Below are positions 1-7,187 of a stretch of 64,000 bases of DNA, piece after piece (position 1 is the first letter of the stretch; each line of letters starts with the position of its first letter). Location: contig NZ_VOIW01000002.1 in NCBI RefSeq assembly GCF_009659625.1, positions 496,001-560,000 on the forward strand, in the 5' to 3' direction. The position numbers and the translations under genes are program-made. The notes below the pieces were generated by a model. That model did no database searches. It was not told where the DNA came from and saw only the letters and a program-made list of their open reading frames with translations. Source of the DNA: Pseudomonas haemolytica. Its GTDB lineage: Bacteria; Pseudomonadota; Gammaproteobacteria; Pseudomonadales; Pseudomonadaceae.

Positions 1-61
1 GGCGCAGGAACATTGCCCCCAGTACACCGTGTTCGGCCTCGAGGCTGTATGGGTCACGCAT
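1..61 (-). CDS. replicative DNA helicase, DnaB-like (partial, N-terminus only)
   Basis: Only the first 20 codons are in the window; the rest lies left of base 1. They read MRDPYSLEAEHGVLGAMFLR, the usual opening of DnaB-family helicases (the SLEAEHGVLGA motif of the N-terminal domain). A GGAGGG ribosome site precedes the ATG at 61. The start overlaps the TGA of the upstream initiator gene by 8 nt, so the two are probably translationally coupled, as in lambda O/P-type replication modules. The function as phage replicative helicase is inferred from this fragment and its position. Confidence 0.75.
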   Translation of the reverse strand, partial: MRDPYSLEAEHGVLGAMFLR

Positions 62-764
62 TGTAATTTCCCTCCACGACCTTTACGAAGTTGCTCGGCT
101 TGATCAACCAGTCGAACGTCGCCCGAAAAGGCTTAGCCCCGTCCCGGCCCTCACCCTCCCCCATCAGGAATGAACTCGAAGCAACCAGCGCAAAGAACTC
201 AGCCCAAAAATCTAAATCCTGATGAACCGAACTTTCGTTCCAGCGTGCCGCGATCTTGGTCACTCGGTCTTTGGTGAGCATCGCAACCTGAGGGAGTGCA
301 GGAAGCGTTTTGTTGAACAGGTCGACAATTGCCTGAGACGGGCACTTCGGCTTCGAAACTTTCGCTGGTTGGTCACCGCCAACAAGAGGTGATGATTCAA
401 TTGATGGTTCTATTACGGTTCTGGGTGCAGCTGCTGCGGGGGTTTTTGTCGTTAGCTGCGGGGGTGGCGGTGCATCTGGTGCGGGGTGCATTTCTTGCGG
501 GGGTGCATATGCTGCCGGGGTAAGGGTGTACATAGTCGAGCGTCCCATCCGTTCACGGACGGACAAGATGCTTGCTTGCCCTAACCACTTGATCGCGCCC
601 TGAACGGTCCTTTCGGCAAGGCATGTACGTTCAGCGATACGAGCGACCGAAGGCCAGCAAACACCCTCGTCGTTTGCGTTGTCAGCCAGCGATATCAGGA
701 CAGCCTTCTGCGGGCCGCTCATGCCTTGCAACGGCCAGCACAGGCTCATGATTATGGTGCTCAT
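54..764 (-). CDS. phage replication initiator-like protein with N-terminal helix-turn-helix
   Basis: 236 aa. The first ~100 residues form a winged-HTH of the kind found in phage replication proteins (SGPQKAVLISLADNANDEG, then a CWPSV/RIAERT segment). A low-complexity Pro/Ala linker follows, then a C-terminal domain that would contact the helicase. The ATG at 764 is chosen because it overlaps the stop of the upstream gene as ATGA; an upstream start at 815 would overlap that gene by 55 nt. It sits directly before the dnaB-like gene. The role as lambda-O analogue (origin recognition and helicase loading) is inferred from domain and position. Confidence 0.7.
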   Translation of the reverse strand: MSTIIMSLCWPLQGMSGPQKAVLISLADNANDEGVCWPSVARIAERTCLAERTVQGAIKWLGQASILSVRERMGRSTMYTLTPAAYAPPQEMHPAPDAPPPPQLTTKTPAAAAPRTVIEPSIESSPLVGGDQPAKVSKPKCPSQAIVDLFNKTLPALPQVAMLTKDRVTKIAARWNESSVHQDLDFWAEFFALVASSSFLMGEGEGRDGAKPFRATFDWLIKPSNFVKVVEGNYNA

Positions 765-985
765 GCGGAAACATCCTGGGCAGGTGCCAGGGACGCCTTC
801 AAGTAATCGAGGCATTCCCGGCGGAATTGAGACTTGGATTCGTGCGAGTACTGGACGCCAATCAGGAGGGCGGCATCCATCGCGGCGGATTGAATTGAGG
901 AACGGTGTCGAGACACCTTTTCAGGCACCGTGGTAAGTGTCGCGACATCGCCTGAACTATTGACTGCGGGGGTGTTATTGATCAT
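761..985 (-). CDS. small phage protein between cro and the replication genes
   Basis: 74 aa, not recognised as a family. The ATG at 985 has a GAGGTG ribosome site 6 nt upstream, and the stop overlaps the replication initiator start (ATGA). Its place right after cro on the same strand is where lambdoid phages carry cII-type regulators. No clear HTH can be read, so a regulatory role is only positional inference. Confidence 0.55.
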   Translation of the reverse strand: MINNTPAVNSSGDVATLTTVPEKVSRHRSSIQSAAMDAALLIGVQYSHESKSQFRRECLDYLKASLAPAQDVSA

Positions 986-1013
986 TATTCACCTCGAGAT
1001 AACGCTGTACTAA

Positions 1014-1037
1014 ACCGCCCTGCCAGGCGGTTTTTTT
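1014..1037. terminator. hairpin between cro-like gene and downstream early genes
   Basis: A perfect 6-bp stem (ACCGCC/GGCGGT) with loop CTGCCA is followed on the plus strand by seven T. On the minus strand, the direction of the early genes, it is followed only by TTTAG. It may be a leaky terminator comparable in place to lambda tR1, or a terminator for plus-strand antisense transcription. Confidence 0.5.
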
Positions 1038-1130
1038 ATGTCTGGGATTTGGGTGCTGGATGAATCAACAGCTAAACCAGATCGCCTTTTTGTTTTCGCC
1101 TATTGGGCGGAAAATCAACTCATCGAACGG

Positions 1131-1340
1131 TTAGGCCGCCGAATCCTTGGTGGCACTTGCTGGATCGTCATCACGAGTCGCGCAAAGCTCTCCGCGGGAT
1201 TCCTTCTCCAACACGCACTGCATTGGATAGGAGAATCCGCCAGCGGATCTGCATTGCGAAACCCGGCTTCTTGTCACGCCGAGGGCCGTACCGATCGCGC
1301 CTGGCGAGCCAAAAAACTTCAAGGCTTGGTCATAGGTCAT
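1131..1340 (-). CDS. Cro/Cro-like HTH repressor
   Basis: 69 aa. The segment QALKFFGSPGAIGTALGVTRSRVSQC is a compact Cro-type helix-turn-helix (GAIGTALGVTRSRVSQ). A GGAG ribosome site lies 8 nt before the ATG. It is divergent from the CI-type gene across a 90-bp interval that holds three operator-like repeats. This is the expected partner in the lysis/lysogeny switch and probably represses the cI promoter. Confidence 0.8.
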   Translation of the reverse strand: MTYDQALKFFGSPGAIGTALGVTRSRVSQCRSAGGFSYPMQCVLEKESRGELCATRDDDPASATKDSAA

Positions 1341-1368
1341 TAAGGTTTCTCCATTTCACTGCCGCGAG

Positions 1369-1429
1369 TTTAGAAATGTTAACCACAAAAGGCAAGTTAT
1401 CTAAACTCGGCATTGTTTAGAATCCTAAA
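1369..1429. promoter_or_regulatory. immunity operator region (three repressor half-site motifs)
   Basis: Three related sites lie between cro and cI: 1369-1383 (inverse of GTTAACATTTCTAAA), 1393-1405 (CAAGTTATCTAAA) and the palindrome TTTAGAATCCTAAA at 1416-1429. They share TTCTAAA/TTTAGAA with the two repeats at 2200-2251. These are the likely CI and Cro binding sites. Confidence 0.65.
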
Positions 1430-1430
1430 T

Positions 1431-2126
1431 ATGAATTTCAGCGAACGACTCAAAGCACGCATGGACGCCCTAGGCCTCCGCGCGACAGATATCAGCGAGA
1501 TGACCGGCGTATCGAAGGCGACGGTGTCTTTCTGGATTAATGGGACAAATGGCGCGAAGGGAAAAAACCTGACATCGCTAGCCAGGGCGCTCGACTGCTC
1601 AGCTGAGTGGCTGTCGGAAGGGATTGATCCGCCCAAGGCCCCTAGCCTTGCGCCTATCGAAACCTGGGACGATGAAACGCCGCTGGACGAAGACGAGGTC
1701 TATGTCCCCTTCCTTGAAGAGATAGAGCTGTCGGCAGGCTCAGGCAAATACTCAATAGAAGAGAGCGACTCAGCCCGGCTGCGCTTCTTCAAGAAAGACC
1801 TGCGCCAGAACAACGTGCAGTTTGCCAACGCAAAGTGCGTCTCTGTCAGCGGCAACAGCATGCTCCCGGTGCTTCGCGATGGAGCTACCGTCGGTATAAA
1901 CGTGGGGAAAAACTCACTACGGGACGTCGTTGACGGAGAGATGTACGCGATAAGCCACAACGGGCAGCTCCGCGTGAAGCAGGTGTATCGAACCCCCACA
2001 GGAATCCGGTTACGCAGCTTTAACCGAGACGAACACCCTGACGAGGACTACACCTTTCAAGAAGTCCAAGACCAACAAATAGCGATCATCGGCCACGTAT
2101 TTTGGTGGGCCATGTATTCCCGCTGA
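1431..2126 (+). CDS. CI-like phage repressor (XRE HTH + S24 self-cleaving peptidase)
   Basis: 231 aa. Residues ~1-60 form an XRE helix-turn-helix (DISEMTGVSKATVSFWING). After an acidic linker comes a LexA-type S24 domain: likely Ala-Gly cleavage site in ELSAGSG, catalytic Ser in SGNSMLPVL and catalytic Lys in LRVKQVY. The ATG at 1431 gives the family N-terminus; a TTG at 1413 is less likely. It maintains lysogeny and should be inactivated by RecA-stimulated self-cleavage, making the element DNA-damage inducible (family knowledge). A strong terminator follows. Confidence 0.9.
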   Translation: MNFSERLKARMDALGLRATDISEMTGVSKATVSFWINGTNGAKGKNLTSLARALDCSAEWLSEGIDPPKAPSLAPIETWDDETPLDEDEVYVPFLEEIELSAGSGKYSIEESDSARLRFFKKDLRQNNVQFANAKCVSVSGNSMLPVLRDGATVGINVGKNSLRDVVDGEMYAISHNGQLRVKQVYRTPTGIRLRSFNRDEHPDEDYTFQEVQDQQIAIIGHVFWWAMYSR

Positions 2127-2148
2127 ATCCTAGAGTCGCAAATGAAGA

Positions 2149-2171
2149 CCCGCCACCGAGCGGGTTTTTTT
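2149..2171 (+). terminator. Rho-independent terminator after cI
   Basis: 5-bp GC stem CCCGC/GCGGG with loop CACCGA, followed by seven T, 23 nt after the cI stop. Confidence 0.85.
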
Positions 2172-2199
2172 GCGCCTCGGAATCCATAAACTTAACTAT

Positions 2200-2253
2200 T
2201 TGTTAAGTTTTCTAAAATTATGGCTTGACCAATCTTGTTAAGTTTTCTAAATT
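2200..2253 (+). promoter_or_regulatory. promoter with duplicated repressor operator
   Basis: The 17-bp sequence TTGTTAAGTTTTCTAAA occurs exactly twice, at 2200-2216 and 2235-2251, 35 bp apart. The second copy fills the spacer and -10 of a good sigma-70 promoter: TTGACC (2225-2230), 17-bp spacer, TAAATT (2248-2253). It resembles the cI/cro operators, so the promoter for the plus-strand accessory operon is probably repressed by CI. Confidence 0.75.
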
Positions 2254-2524
2254 TGCCCCATCGCCGGATAATAACCGGCCAGATGGAAGGCAGCGATGAA
2301 CCGGCCTCAACGGTTCAGAGGGTTGGCAACTGACCCGGGCGTGCAGCGTAAAGCGCCAAGACGAGTTATCCAGCGGGAGAACAAGCCGAAAGGCCCGCGG
2401 CTGGACAAACAATTTGATGGAGCCGGCGGCAGCGCCAGTAGCGGGAAGCCGGCAAGCGACACCAGAAGATTTCACGTCAGCGCCTGTATCGGGCGCTTTC
2501 GGAAAACAACCGGGAGTCACGACG

Positions 2525-2908
2525 ATGGAAGCAACAATCATCAGCGGCGCATGGAAGGGTCATCTCGGACGCGGCCTTGCGCCAAAAGAAGTTCAGTACC
2601 TGCTCGGCACTGCCCAGGGCATGACAGCAAAAGAGATTGCCCGCCAGTTTGACGTGGCGGCCTGCACGGTGGCCAAGCGTCTTTCCTGCGCCATGTTCAA
2701 GCTGGGCGTGACCCGCCAGACAGCGGCGGTTGCCGAGGCCATGCGCCGGCAGATCATCTCGCCGATGTGCTTCGTCCTGGCCAGCCTGATCGCCATGCAC
2801 GCAATGATCGGTGACGACGCTATGCGCCGTGATCGCCGAACGCCTGAGCGACGTACCGCCCAGGTACGAATGGTGCGCCAGGCTGAACGGCCAACCCTTA
2901 CCGCCTAA
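2525..2908 (+). CDS. LuxR/GerE-type HTH transcriptional regulator of the prophage
   Basis: 127 aa. Residues ~15-75 are a GerE-type HTH (LAPKEVQYLLGTAQGMTAKE, DVAACTVAKRLSCAMFKLGV) without a receiver or autoinducer domain. The ATG at 2525 has GGAG 8 nt upstream; an in-frame ATG at 2414 lacks a ribosome site. It is first behind the operator-controlled promoter at 2225. Such stand-alone LuxR-type proteins are frequent in Pseudomonas prophages. The arginine-rich tail overlaps the next small gene in another frame. Targets are unknown. Confidence 0.75.
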   Translation: MEATIISGAWKGHLGRGLAPKEVQYLLGTAQGMTAKEIARQFDVAACTVAKRLSCAMFKLGVTRQTAAVAEAMRRQIISPMCFVLASLIAMHAMIGDDAMRRDRRTPERRTAQVRMVRQAERPTLTA

Positions 2909-2975
2909 ACGTATGCATCACCTCCGCCCATTCGTTGAGTGGGCTTTGGGATGCGGACGAAATCGCGGCCTATAA
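2811..2975 (+). CDS. small overlapping phage protein (54 aa, GTG start)
   Basis: A GTG at 2811 opens a 54-residue frame beginning MTTLCAVIAERLSD and containing RYEWCARLNGQPLPPKR and FVEWALGCGRNRGL. Its composition looks like a real protein rather than a shadow. It overlaps the 3' end of the LuxR-type gene by 98 nt in a different frame. No ribosome site is obvious, so expression would rely on coupling. Function unknown. Confidence 0.45.
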   Translation: MTTLCAVIAERLSDVPPRYEWCARLNGQPLPPKRMHHLRPFVEWALGCGRNRGL

Positions 2976-3100
2976 CCGCCCACCTGCATTCAACCCACCC
3001 TGCACGGAGGATTGGCAGCCATGTAAACGCTCAGATACCTGCAAGGCCCCAAAGGGCTCTGCCAGCTTGTCACGTACGGAGGCGTTTGTGACAGAACGAA

Positions 3101-3125
3101 AGCCCGGTTTCGACTGGGCTTTTTT
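3101..3125 (+). terminator. Rho-independent terminator
   Basis: Stem AGCCC(G)G/CTGGGCT around loop TTTCGA, then five T. It separates the LuxR-type gene unit from the next group of early genes. The stretch 2976-3100 holds nothing else I can support. Confidence 0.75.
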
Positions 3126-3227
3126 ACGCCTCGCCTTTACCCGTCAGCACCCTCCCCTGGGCCCACCGGCACATACCAGGCGGTCAGGGTGCTGACGAAT
3201 AAATGCAACCACAACCTAGGAGTCGGC

Positions 3228-3590
3228 ATGAACCCAGCCATCCAACAAAGCCAAGCCGTTCTGCAGGCCCTGCGGGAACGTGTTTCGCTTTCCACTTCGG
3301 AGATGTACATGAAGATCGGGCGCGAAGAACCTGTGAGGGCGCCGCGCTTCAACGTGGTGCCGCTCGGCAAGAACCTGTTCGATGTGGTGGAGCGCTCCAC
3401 CGGCGTTTCCCGCGGTGCGCGCACCGGGCATGACGGCGCCTGTCAGTATGCCGACCAGCTCGAGCGCAACGCTGACTTCTTCAATGCAGCCAAGGCCACG
3501 TCGAAGCGCTTCGGTTGGCGGATGGTTCGCTGGACGGTCGGTTTCTCGGCGCTGCTTGTGCTGTTCGCCTATTACGGTGCAAAGCCATGA
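3228..3590 (+). CDS. phage protein with C-terminal membrane anchor
   Basis: 120 aa, family not recognised. AGGAG at 3218-3222 selects the ATG at 3228. Most of the protein is soluble and charged; residues ~97-115 (WTVGFSALLVLFAYYG) form one hydrophobic helix at the C-terminus, so it is probably tail-anchored in the inner membrane. It is coupled to the next gene by ATGA. Function unknown. Confidence 0.65.
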   Translation: MNPAIQQSQAVLQALRERVSLSTSEMYMKIGREEPVRAPRFNVVPLGKNLFDVVERSTGVSRGARTGHDGACQYADQLERNADFFNAAKATSKRFGWRMVRWTVGFSALLVLFAYYGAKP

Positions 3591-3901
3591 TCGGCGAACC
3601 ACTGCCGGATCCACGGCGCTCGATCATCGATGAGCTGAACCAGCAGCTGGACGCGTTCTTCGGTTCGGGCAAGACCGCGCAGATCATCCCCAGCGGCGTC
3701 GGTGTGGACGGTCCATTCAACGGCACCACGGCCCACCACGAACGCCTCCGGAAAGAACGCGACAAGCTCGCACCGTCCGTGCGTGCCGAAGCAGCCAAGG
3801 GCGTCGTGGCCAGCGTTGCAGCAAAGAACCTGGGCATGCACATCAAGCGCGTGACGCTGATCGCCCAGGAGAACGGCTTCAAGTTTGCCGACACCCCATG
3901 A
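3587..3901 (+). CDS. hypothetical phage protein
   Basis: 104 aa. The start is fixed by ATGA overlap with the preceding stop. The C-terminal part (KGVVASVAAKNLGMHIKRVT then LIAQENGFKF) has the rhythm of a helix-turn-helix: VAAKNLGMHIKRVTLIAQENGF. It could be a small DNA-binding protein, but this is weak. It belongs to the early plus-strand operon. Confidence 0.6.
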   Translation: MIGEPLPDPRRSIIDELNQQLDAFFGSGKTAQIIPSGVGVDGPFNGTTAHHERLRKERDKLAPSVRAEAAKGVVASVAAKNLGMHIKRVTLIAQENGFKFADTP

Positions 3902-3992
3902 GGCGCATCAACAACCAGGTGCGCCAACGCCTTCGCCAATCGCAATTCAGCCTACCACCCAGCGGCCTCTTGGCCACCCCGGAGAAACAGCC

Positions 3993-4340
3993 ATGTCCAC
4001 AGCAACAGATACAGCCGAGTTTTTGGAAGAGCTCAACGGTGGCGCCTTCGCCAGCCAAATCGGTCACGCCATCTCCGAAGTAGCCGCGGGGGTCGTTGAC
4101 CATGGCAAGGCCGGGAAGCTGGTGATCACCCTGGATTTCAGCCAGATCGGCGAATCGCACCAGGTGAAGATCAAGCACAAGCTCGACTACAAGGTGCCAA
4201 CCAAACGCGGCACACGTAGCGAGAACACCAGTCTCGACACCCCCATGCACGTGGGCACCGGTGGCCGCGTAACACTCTTCGCGGAGAAGCATGACCAGCT
4301 TTTCAGCCGCGACGACGCGCCAATCCCCAAGCGCACCTGA
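3993..4340 (+). CDS. hypothetical phage early protein upstream of DUF2303
   Basis: 115 aa. The ATG at 3993 has GGAG ~9 nt upstream; an upstream ATG at 3885 would overlap the previous gene out of frame. The protein has the pattern FLEELNGGAFASQIGHAISE followed by a beta-rich core (GKLVITLDFSQIG, VKIKHKLDYKVPT). Proteins of this type commonly sit immediately before DUF2303 in Proteobacterial prophages. I do not know a biochemical function. Confidence 0.65.
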   Translation: MSTATDTAEFLEELNGGAFASQIGHAISEVAAGVVDHGKAGKLVITLDFSQIGESHQVKIKHKLDYKVPTKRGTRSENTSLDTPMHVGTGGRVTLFAEKHDQLFSRDDAPIPKRT

Positions 4341-4384
4341 TCTACCCCGCTCCCCCTCCCTTCCGCAACCCAAGGAAATAACCG

Positions 4385-5200
4385 ATGTCACTTACCAAAG
4401 ATGCAATTCAGCTCATCACCGATACCGCGCTGGAAGCCAACGGCAAGAAGCTGGAAACACTGGTCCCTACCGTAGTGCTGCCGGAAAGCTCGAAAGTCAT
4501 CGACCTGGAGAAGTTCCAGGCCGGCCGTAGCCGCTTCCGTGGCACCTACAGCACCCACTCGCTAGCAGATTTCGGCACCTATGTTGTTGAACGCGCCGAA
4601 CCAGGCGCACGCGGCTTCATCGACCAAGACGCAATGAGCTGTGTCCTGCTGTTCAACCTCGGCACCACCGGCGAACCCGGCCACGCCGATGACCGCGCCG
4701 TCCTCAAGCTGAAGCCAACCGCCGGCTACACCGCCGCCCAGCAAATCGGCGGGCGCGGCATCAGCCAGAAAGACCTGAGCGACTGGATCGAAGACTGGCA
4801 CCAATACCTAACTCCGGTTGACGAGGCAGGCAACGCTATCCCGGTGGCCAAGGCCATTGCCGCCGTACGCACCATCACCATCAAAGCTTCCAGCGAATCG
4901 GAAACCACCGTGGGCGAAACCAGCGCAAGCCGAAGCGCCATGGACCAGATCGAGGCGCGAAGCAAAGAAACCCTGCCCGTTTCCCTGCAATTTCGCACGG
5001 TTCCGTTTGAAGGCCTGACCGAACAACAGATCACCCTTCGCCTTTCTGTCATCACCAGCGGCTCGCAGCCGGTGTTGAAATTGCGTTGGGTTGGCGAAGA
5101 GGTTCAGCGCGAAGATATTGCACAAGAATTCAAAGCCGTACTGCAGCGCAACATTGGCGATGCTGCCGCTCTGTCTATAGGTGCTTTCGATCCAAAGTGA
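4385..5200 (+). CDS. DUF2303 family protein (YfdQ-like)
   Basis: 271 aa, full length for the family known from the E. coli CPS-53 prophage gene yfdQ. Seen: N-terminal LVPTVVLPESSKVIDLEKFQ, RFRGTYSTHSLADFGTYV, the acidic DDRAVLKL segment, and the conserved C-terminal region QFRTVPFEGL. It has its own ribosome site (AAGGAAATAACCG). It is an early phage gene of unknown function. It is the last plus-strand gene before the AT-rich cargo begins 43 nt later. Confidence 0.85.
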   Translation: MSLTKDAIQLITDTALEANGKKLETLVPTVVLPESSKVIDLEKFQAGRSRFRGTYSTHSLADFGTYVVERAEPGARGFIDQDAMSCVLLFNLGTTGEPGHADDRAVLKLKPTAGYTAAQQIGGRGISQKDLSDWIEDWHQYLTPVDEAGNAIPVAKAIAAVRTITIKASSESETTVGETSASRSAMDQIEARSKETLPVSLQFRTVPFEGLTEQQITLRLSVITSGSQPVLKLRWVGEEVQREDIAQEFKAVLQRNIGDAAALSIGAFDPK

Positions 5201-5243
5201 ACGAATCAGGCCGGGCAACCGGTCTGATCCACCATCATCCATT

Positions 5244-6227
5244 TTATTGAAATTTGGACAGCTCAACAGACTCGGAATCAAGATATCCGACGCAATACAA
5301 ACCATTGTCGTAATTTCTAAAGAAATAGTCGACGAATGCCATTTGCATTTTCTCAGTATCTTTTACCCGAACTGCTCCATGGATACTCCAATACCCATTA
5401 ACACTTTCCGAGCCGCCACTAAAAAGCCCGGAGCAATACTCATGAGCCATCGGCAACAGCCATGCTAGAGGCACATTAGTACTGTGCACCACCATACTGC
5501 ACCAATCATAAATCCCTCTAAGCACAGACAAGTTAAATCCATCAAACTCAAAATTACTTGCGTACTCCTTTATAAAATCATAGTGAAACCCGTGCCAGTA
5601 ACGAGGCGAATTGAAGTGCTTATCAATTAACCACACACCAACAATCCTCTCGAATTTTACTTCCATTGCTTGACGCAAAACAAAAACGGATGCAACCCCG
5701 CATTCACGATGCGCGCCTAGTAAAGGATTGTCGGCAGCAATTGAAGCCGATTGAGAAAGAATACTGCTTAGCCAATACAGATCTCTAGATCTAGACGAGC
5801 TCGATTTTGAGCCATTAAAGAATACATATTCTGGCTCCCTAGATAGCACGGCATACTCAATTAACGGTCTAAAATCGTGTAGATAACTATATAGTAAATT
5901 CGAAGCATCAATAAGGGCCTGATCGCCACGCAACTCATATTCTGTCGTGACACTCGTCAGACATTCACGCAGATACTTAACACCAACAATCAAACTAATA
6001 TGACAAAAAACCAGCGCTTCACTTGGAGCCATAAACTCGTTCTTGTTAAAACAAACCTCTACCAAGTACTCATCAGAGTATTTTTTATTTATCTTTTTCG
6101 CTGGAAGTTTGCTGAGCAAATGGTCACAAACGCCATTCATAGATTGAAGTAAACGATCCGCAGAAAACTCTTTTTTGAGGATAATGTTATGTAACTCAGT
6201 AAGAGCTTCGCCAACACAAGGAACCAT
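5244..6227 (-). CDS. AT-rich cargo gene, protein of unknown function (327 aa)
   Basis: Not recognised. It is strikingly AT-rich against GC-rich neighbours and uses AT-ending codons freely, a sign of recent transfer. It is mostly helical. A central segment RECGVASVFVLRQAMEVKFERI is followed ~70 residues later by LRGIYDWCSMVVHS, a Tyr-Trp...His pattern seen in HEPN-like helical proteins; no catalytic motif is certain. The ATG at 6227 has an AGAGGGA site and starts 31 bp from the divergent methyltransferase; a longer frame to 6386 would run over that gene. No signal peptide or membrane helix. Candidate defence, exclusion or toxin gene by context only. Confidence 0.65.
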   Translation of the reverse strand: MVPCVGEALTELHNIILKKEFSADRLLQSMNGVCDHLLSKLPAKKINKKYSDEYLVEVCFNKNEFMAPSEALVFCHISLIVGVKYLRECLTSVTTEYELRGDQALIDASNLLYSYLHDFRPLIEYAVLSREPEYVFFNGSKSSSSRSRDLYWLSSILSQSASIAADNPLLGAHRECGVASVFVLRQAMEVKFERIVGVWLIDKHFNSPRYWHGFHYDFIKEYASNFEFDGFNLSVLRGIYDWCSMVVHSTNVPLAWLLPMAHEYCSGLFSGGSESVNGYWSIHGAVRVKDTEKMQMAFVDYFFRNYDNGLYCVGYLDSESVELSKFQ

Positions 6228-6258
6228 CAGAACATCCCTCTCCGGAAAGTAAAAATCA

Positions 6259-7182
6259 ATGATAACAGCAATAGATTTGTTCGCCGGGTTTGGCGGATGG
6301 ACGCGTGGCGGGAAAGACGCCGGCCTCAACGTCCTCTGGGCCGCCAACCACTGGCCCGCCGCCGTGGAGTGGCACACCAAGAACAACCCGGAAACGCAGC
6401 ATGTGTGCCAGGACCTGCATCAGGCTGATTGGTCGCAGGTGCCAAAGCATGACGTGATGCTGGCCTCTCCGTGCTGCCAGGGCCACACCAAGGCGCGCGG
6501 CAAGACGTCAGGGAACCCGCAGCACGACAACTCGCGCTCGACGGCCTGGGCGCCAGTGGCGAATGCAGAAGTCAACAGGCCAGACTTCGCAATCATCGAG
6601 AACGTGCCGGAGTTCATGGACTGGATTCTCTACCCGGCCTGGGCCGACGCAATGCGCCGACTGGGCTATTCGCTGGCCCCGCATATCGTGGACTGTGCAG
6701 ACCTCGGCGTTCCCCAGCACCGGGTGCGCCTATTCATGGTCTGTTCCCGCAGCAAGGCTCCGCTCCACCTGCAGCTCCAGCAATACCAGCATGTGCCGGC
6801 CAGCGAGATAATCGACTTCAATGCCGGCAAGTGGTCGCCGATCATCAAGCCAGGTCGTGCCGAATCGACGCTTACCCGCGTGAAGAATGGCCGGGAACGG
6901 TTTGGCGAGCGGTTTGTCATGCCCTACTACGGTTCCGGTTCGGGTCTGACCGGCCGCAGCCTGGACCGTCCAATCGGCACCATCACCACACTGGACCGAT
7001 GGGCCGTGGTCGACGGTGACCGGATGCGCATGATCACCGCGGACGAAGCCATGGCCGCACAGTCCTTCCCGAAAGACACGCAGCGCCCGGACAACCACAA
7101 GCTGACCATGCACATGACCGGGAACGCGGTGCCGCCTTTGGCCGGCCAACGGATAATCGAAGCCATATTTAAAGCCGCGTGA
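6259..7182 (+). CDS. DNA (cytosine-5-)-methyltransferase, phage type
   Basis: 307 aa, compact. C5-methylase motifs in order: I DLFAGFGG (res. 6-13), IV SPCCQGH (~70), VI ENVPE (~114), VIII QHRVRLF (~154), a target-recognition region, IX-like GTITTLDRW, and X GNAVPP near the C-terminus. Motif IV reads PCCQ rather than PCQ, so which Cys is catalytic must be decided by alignment. It transfers methyl from SAM to cytosine C5; target site unknown. GC-rich like the phage backbone and co-directional with the early operon. No restriction enzyme motif is visible nearby, so it is probably an orphan protecting phage DNA. Confidence 0.9.
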   Translation: MITAIDLFAGFGGWTRGGKDAGLNVLWAANHWPAAVEWHTKNNPETQHVCQDLHQADWSQVPKHDVMLASPCCQGHTKARGKTSGNPQHDNSRSTAWAPVANAEVNRPDFAIIENVPEFMDWILYPAWADAMRRLGYSLAPHIVDCADLGVPQHRVRLFMVCSRSKAPLHLQLQQYQHVPASEIIDFNAGKWSPIIKPGRAESTLTRVKNGRERFGERFVMPYYGSGSGLTGRSLDRPIGTITTLDRWAVVDGDRMRMITADEAMAAQSFPKDTQRPDNHKLTMHMTGNAVPPLAGQRIIEAIFKAA

Positions 7183-7187
7183 CTTTG

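Noticed and set aside
2296..2652. 118-codon plus-strand frame before and over the LuxR-type gene
   Set aside because: Arg/Ser/Lys-rich, no ribosome site, overlaps the better frame at 2525.
3898..4083. 61-codon frame starting ATGA after the 3587 gene
   Set aside because: Overlaps the next gene by 91 nt with Pro/Gln-rich shadow composition; ATGA alone is not enough.
5244..7182. Type II restriction-modification pair (5244 gene as the endonuclease)
   Set aside because: Divergent layout fits, but no PD-(D/E)xK, HNH or GIY-YIG motif is visible in the 327-aa protein; kept only as an open question.
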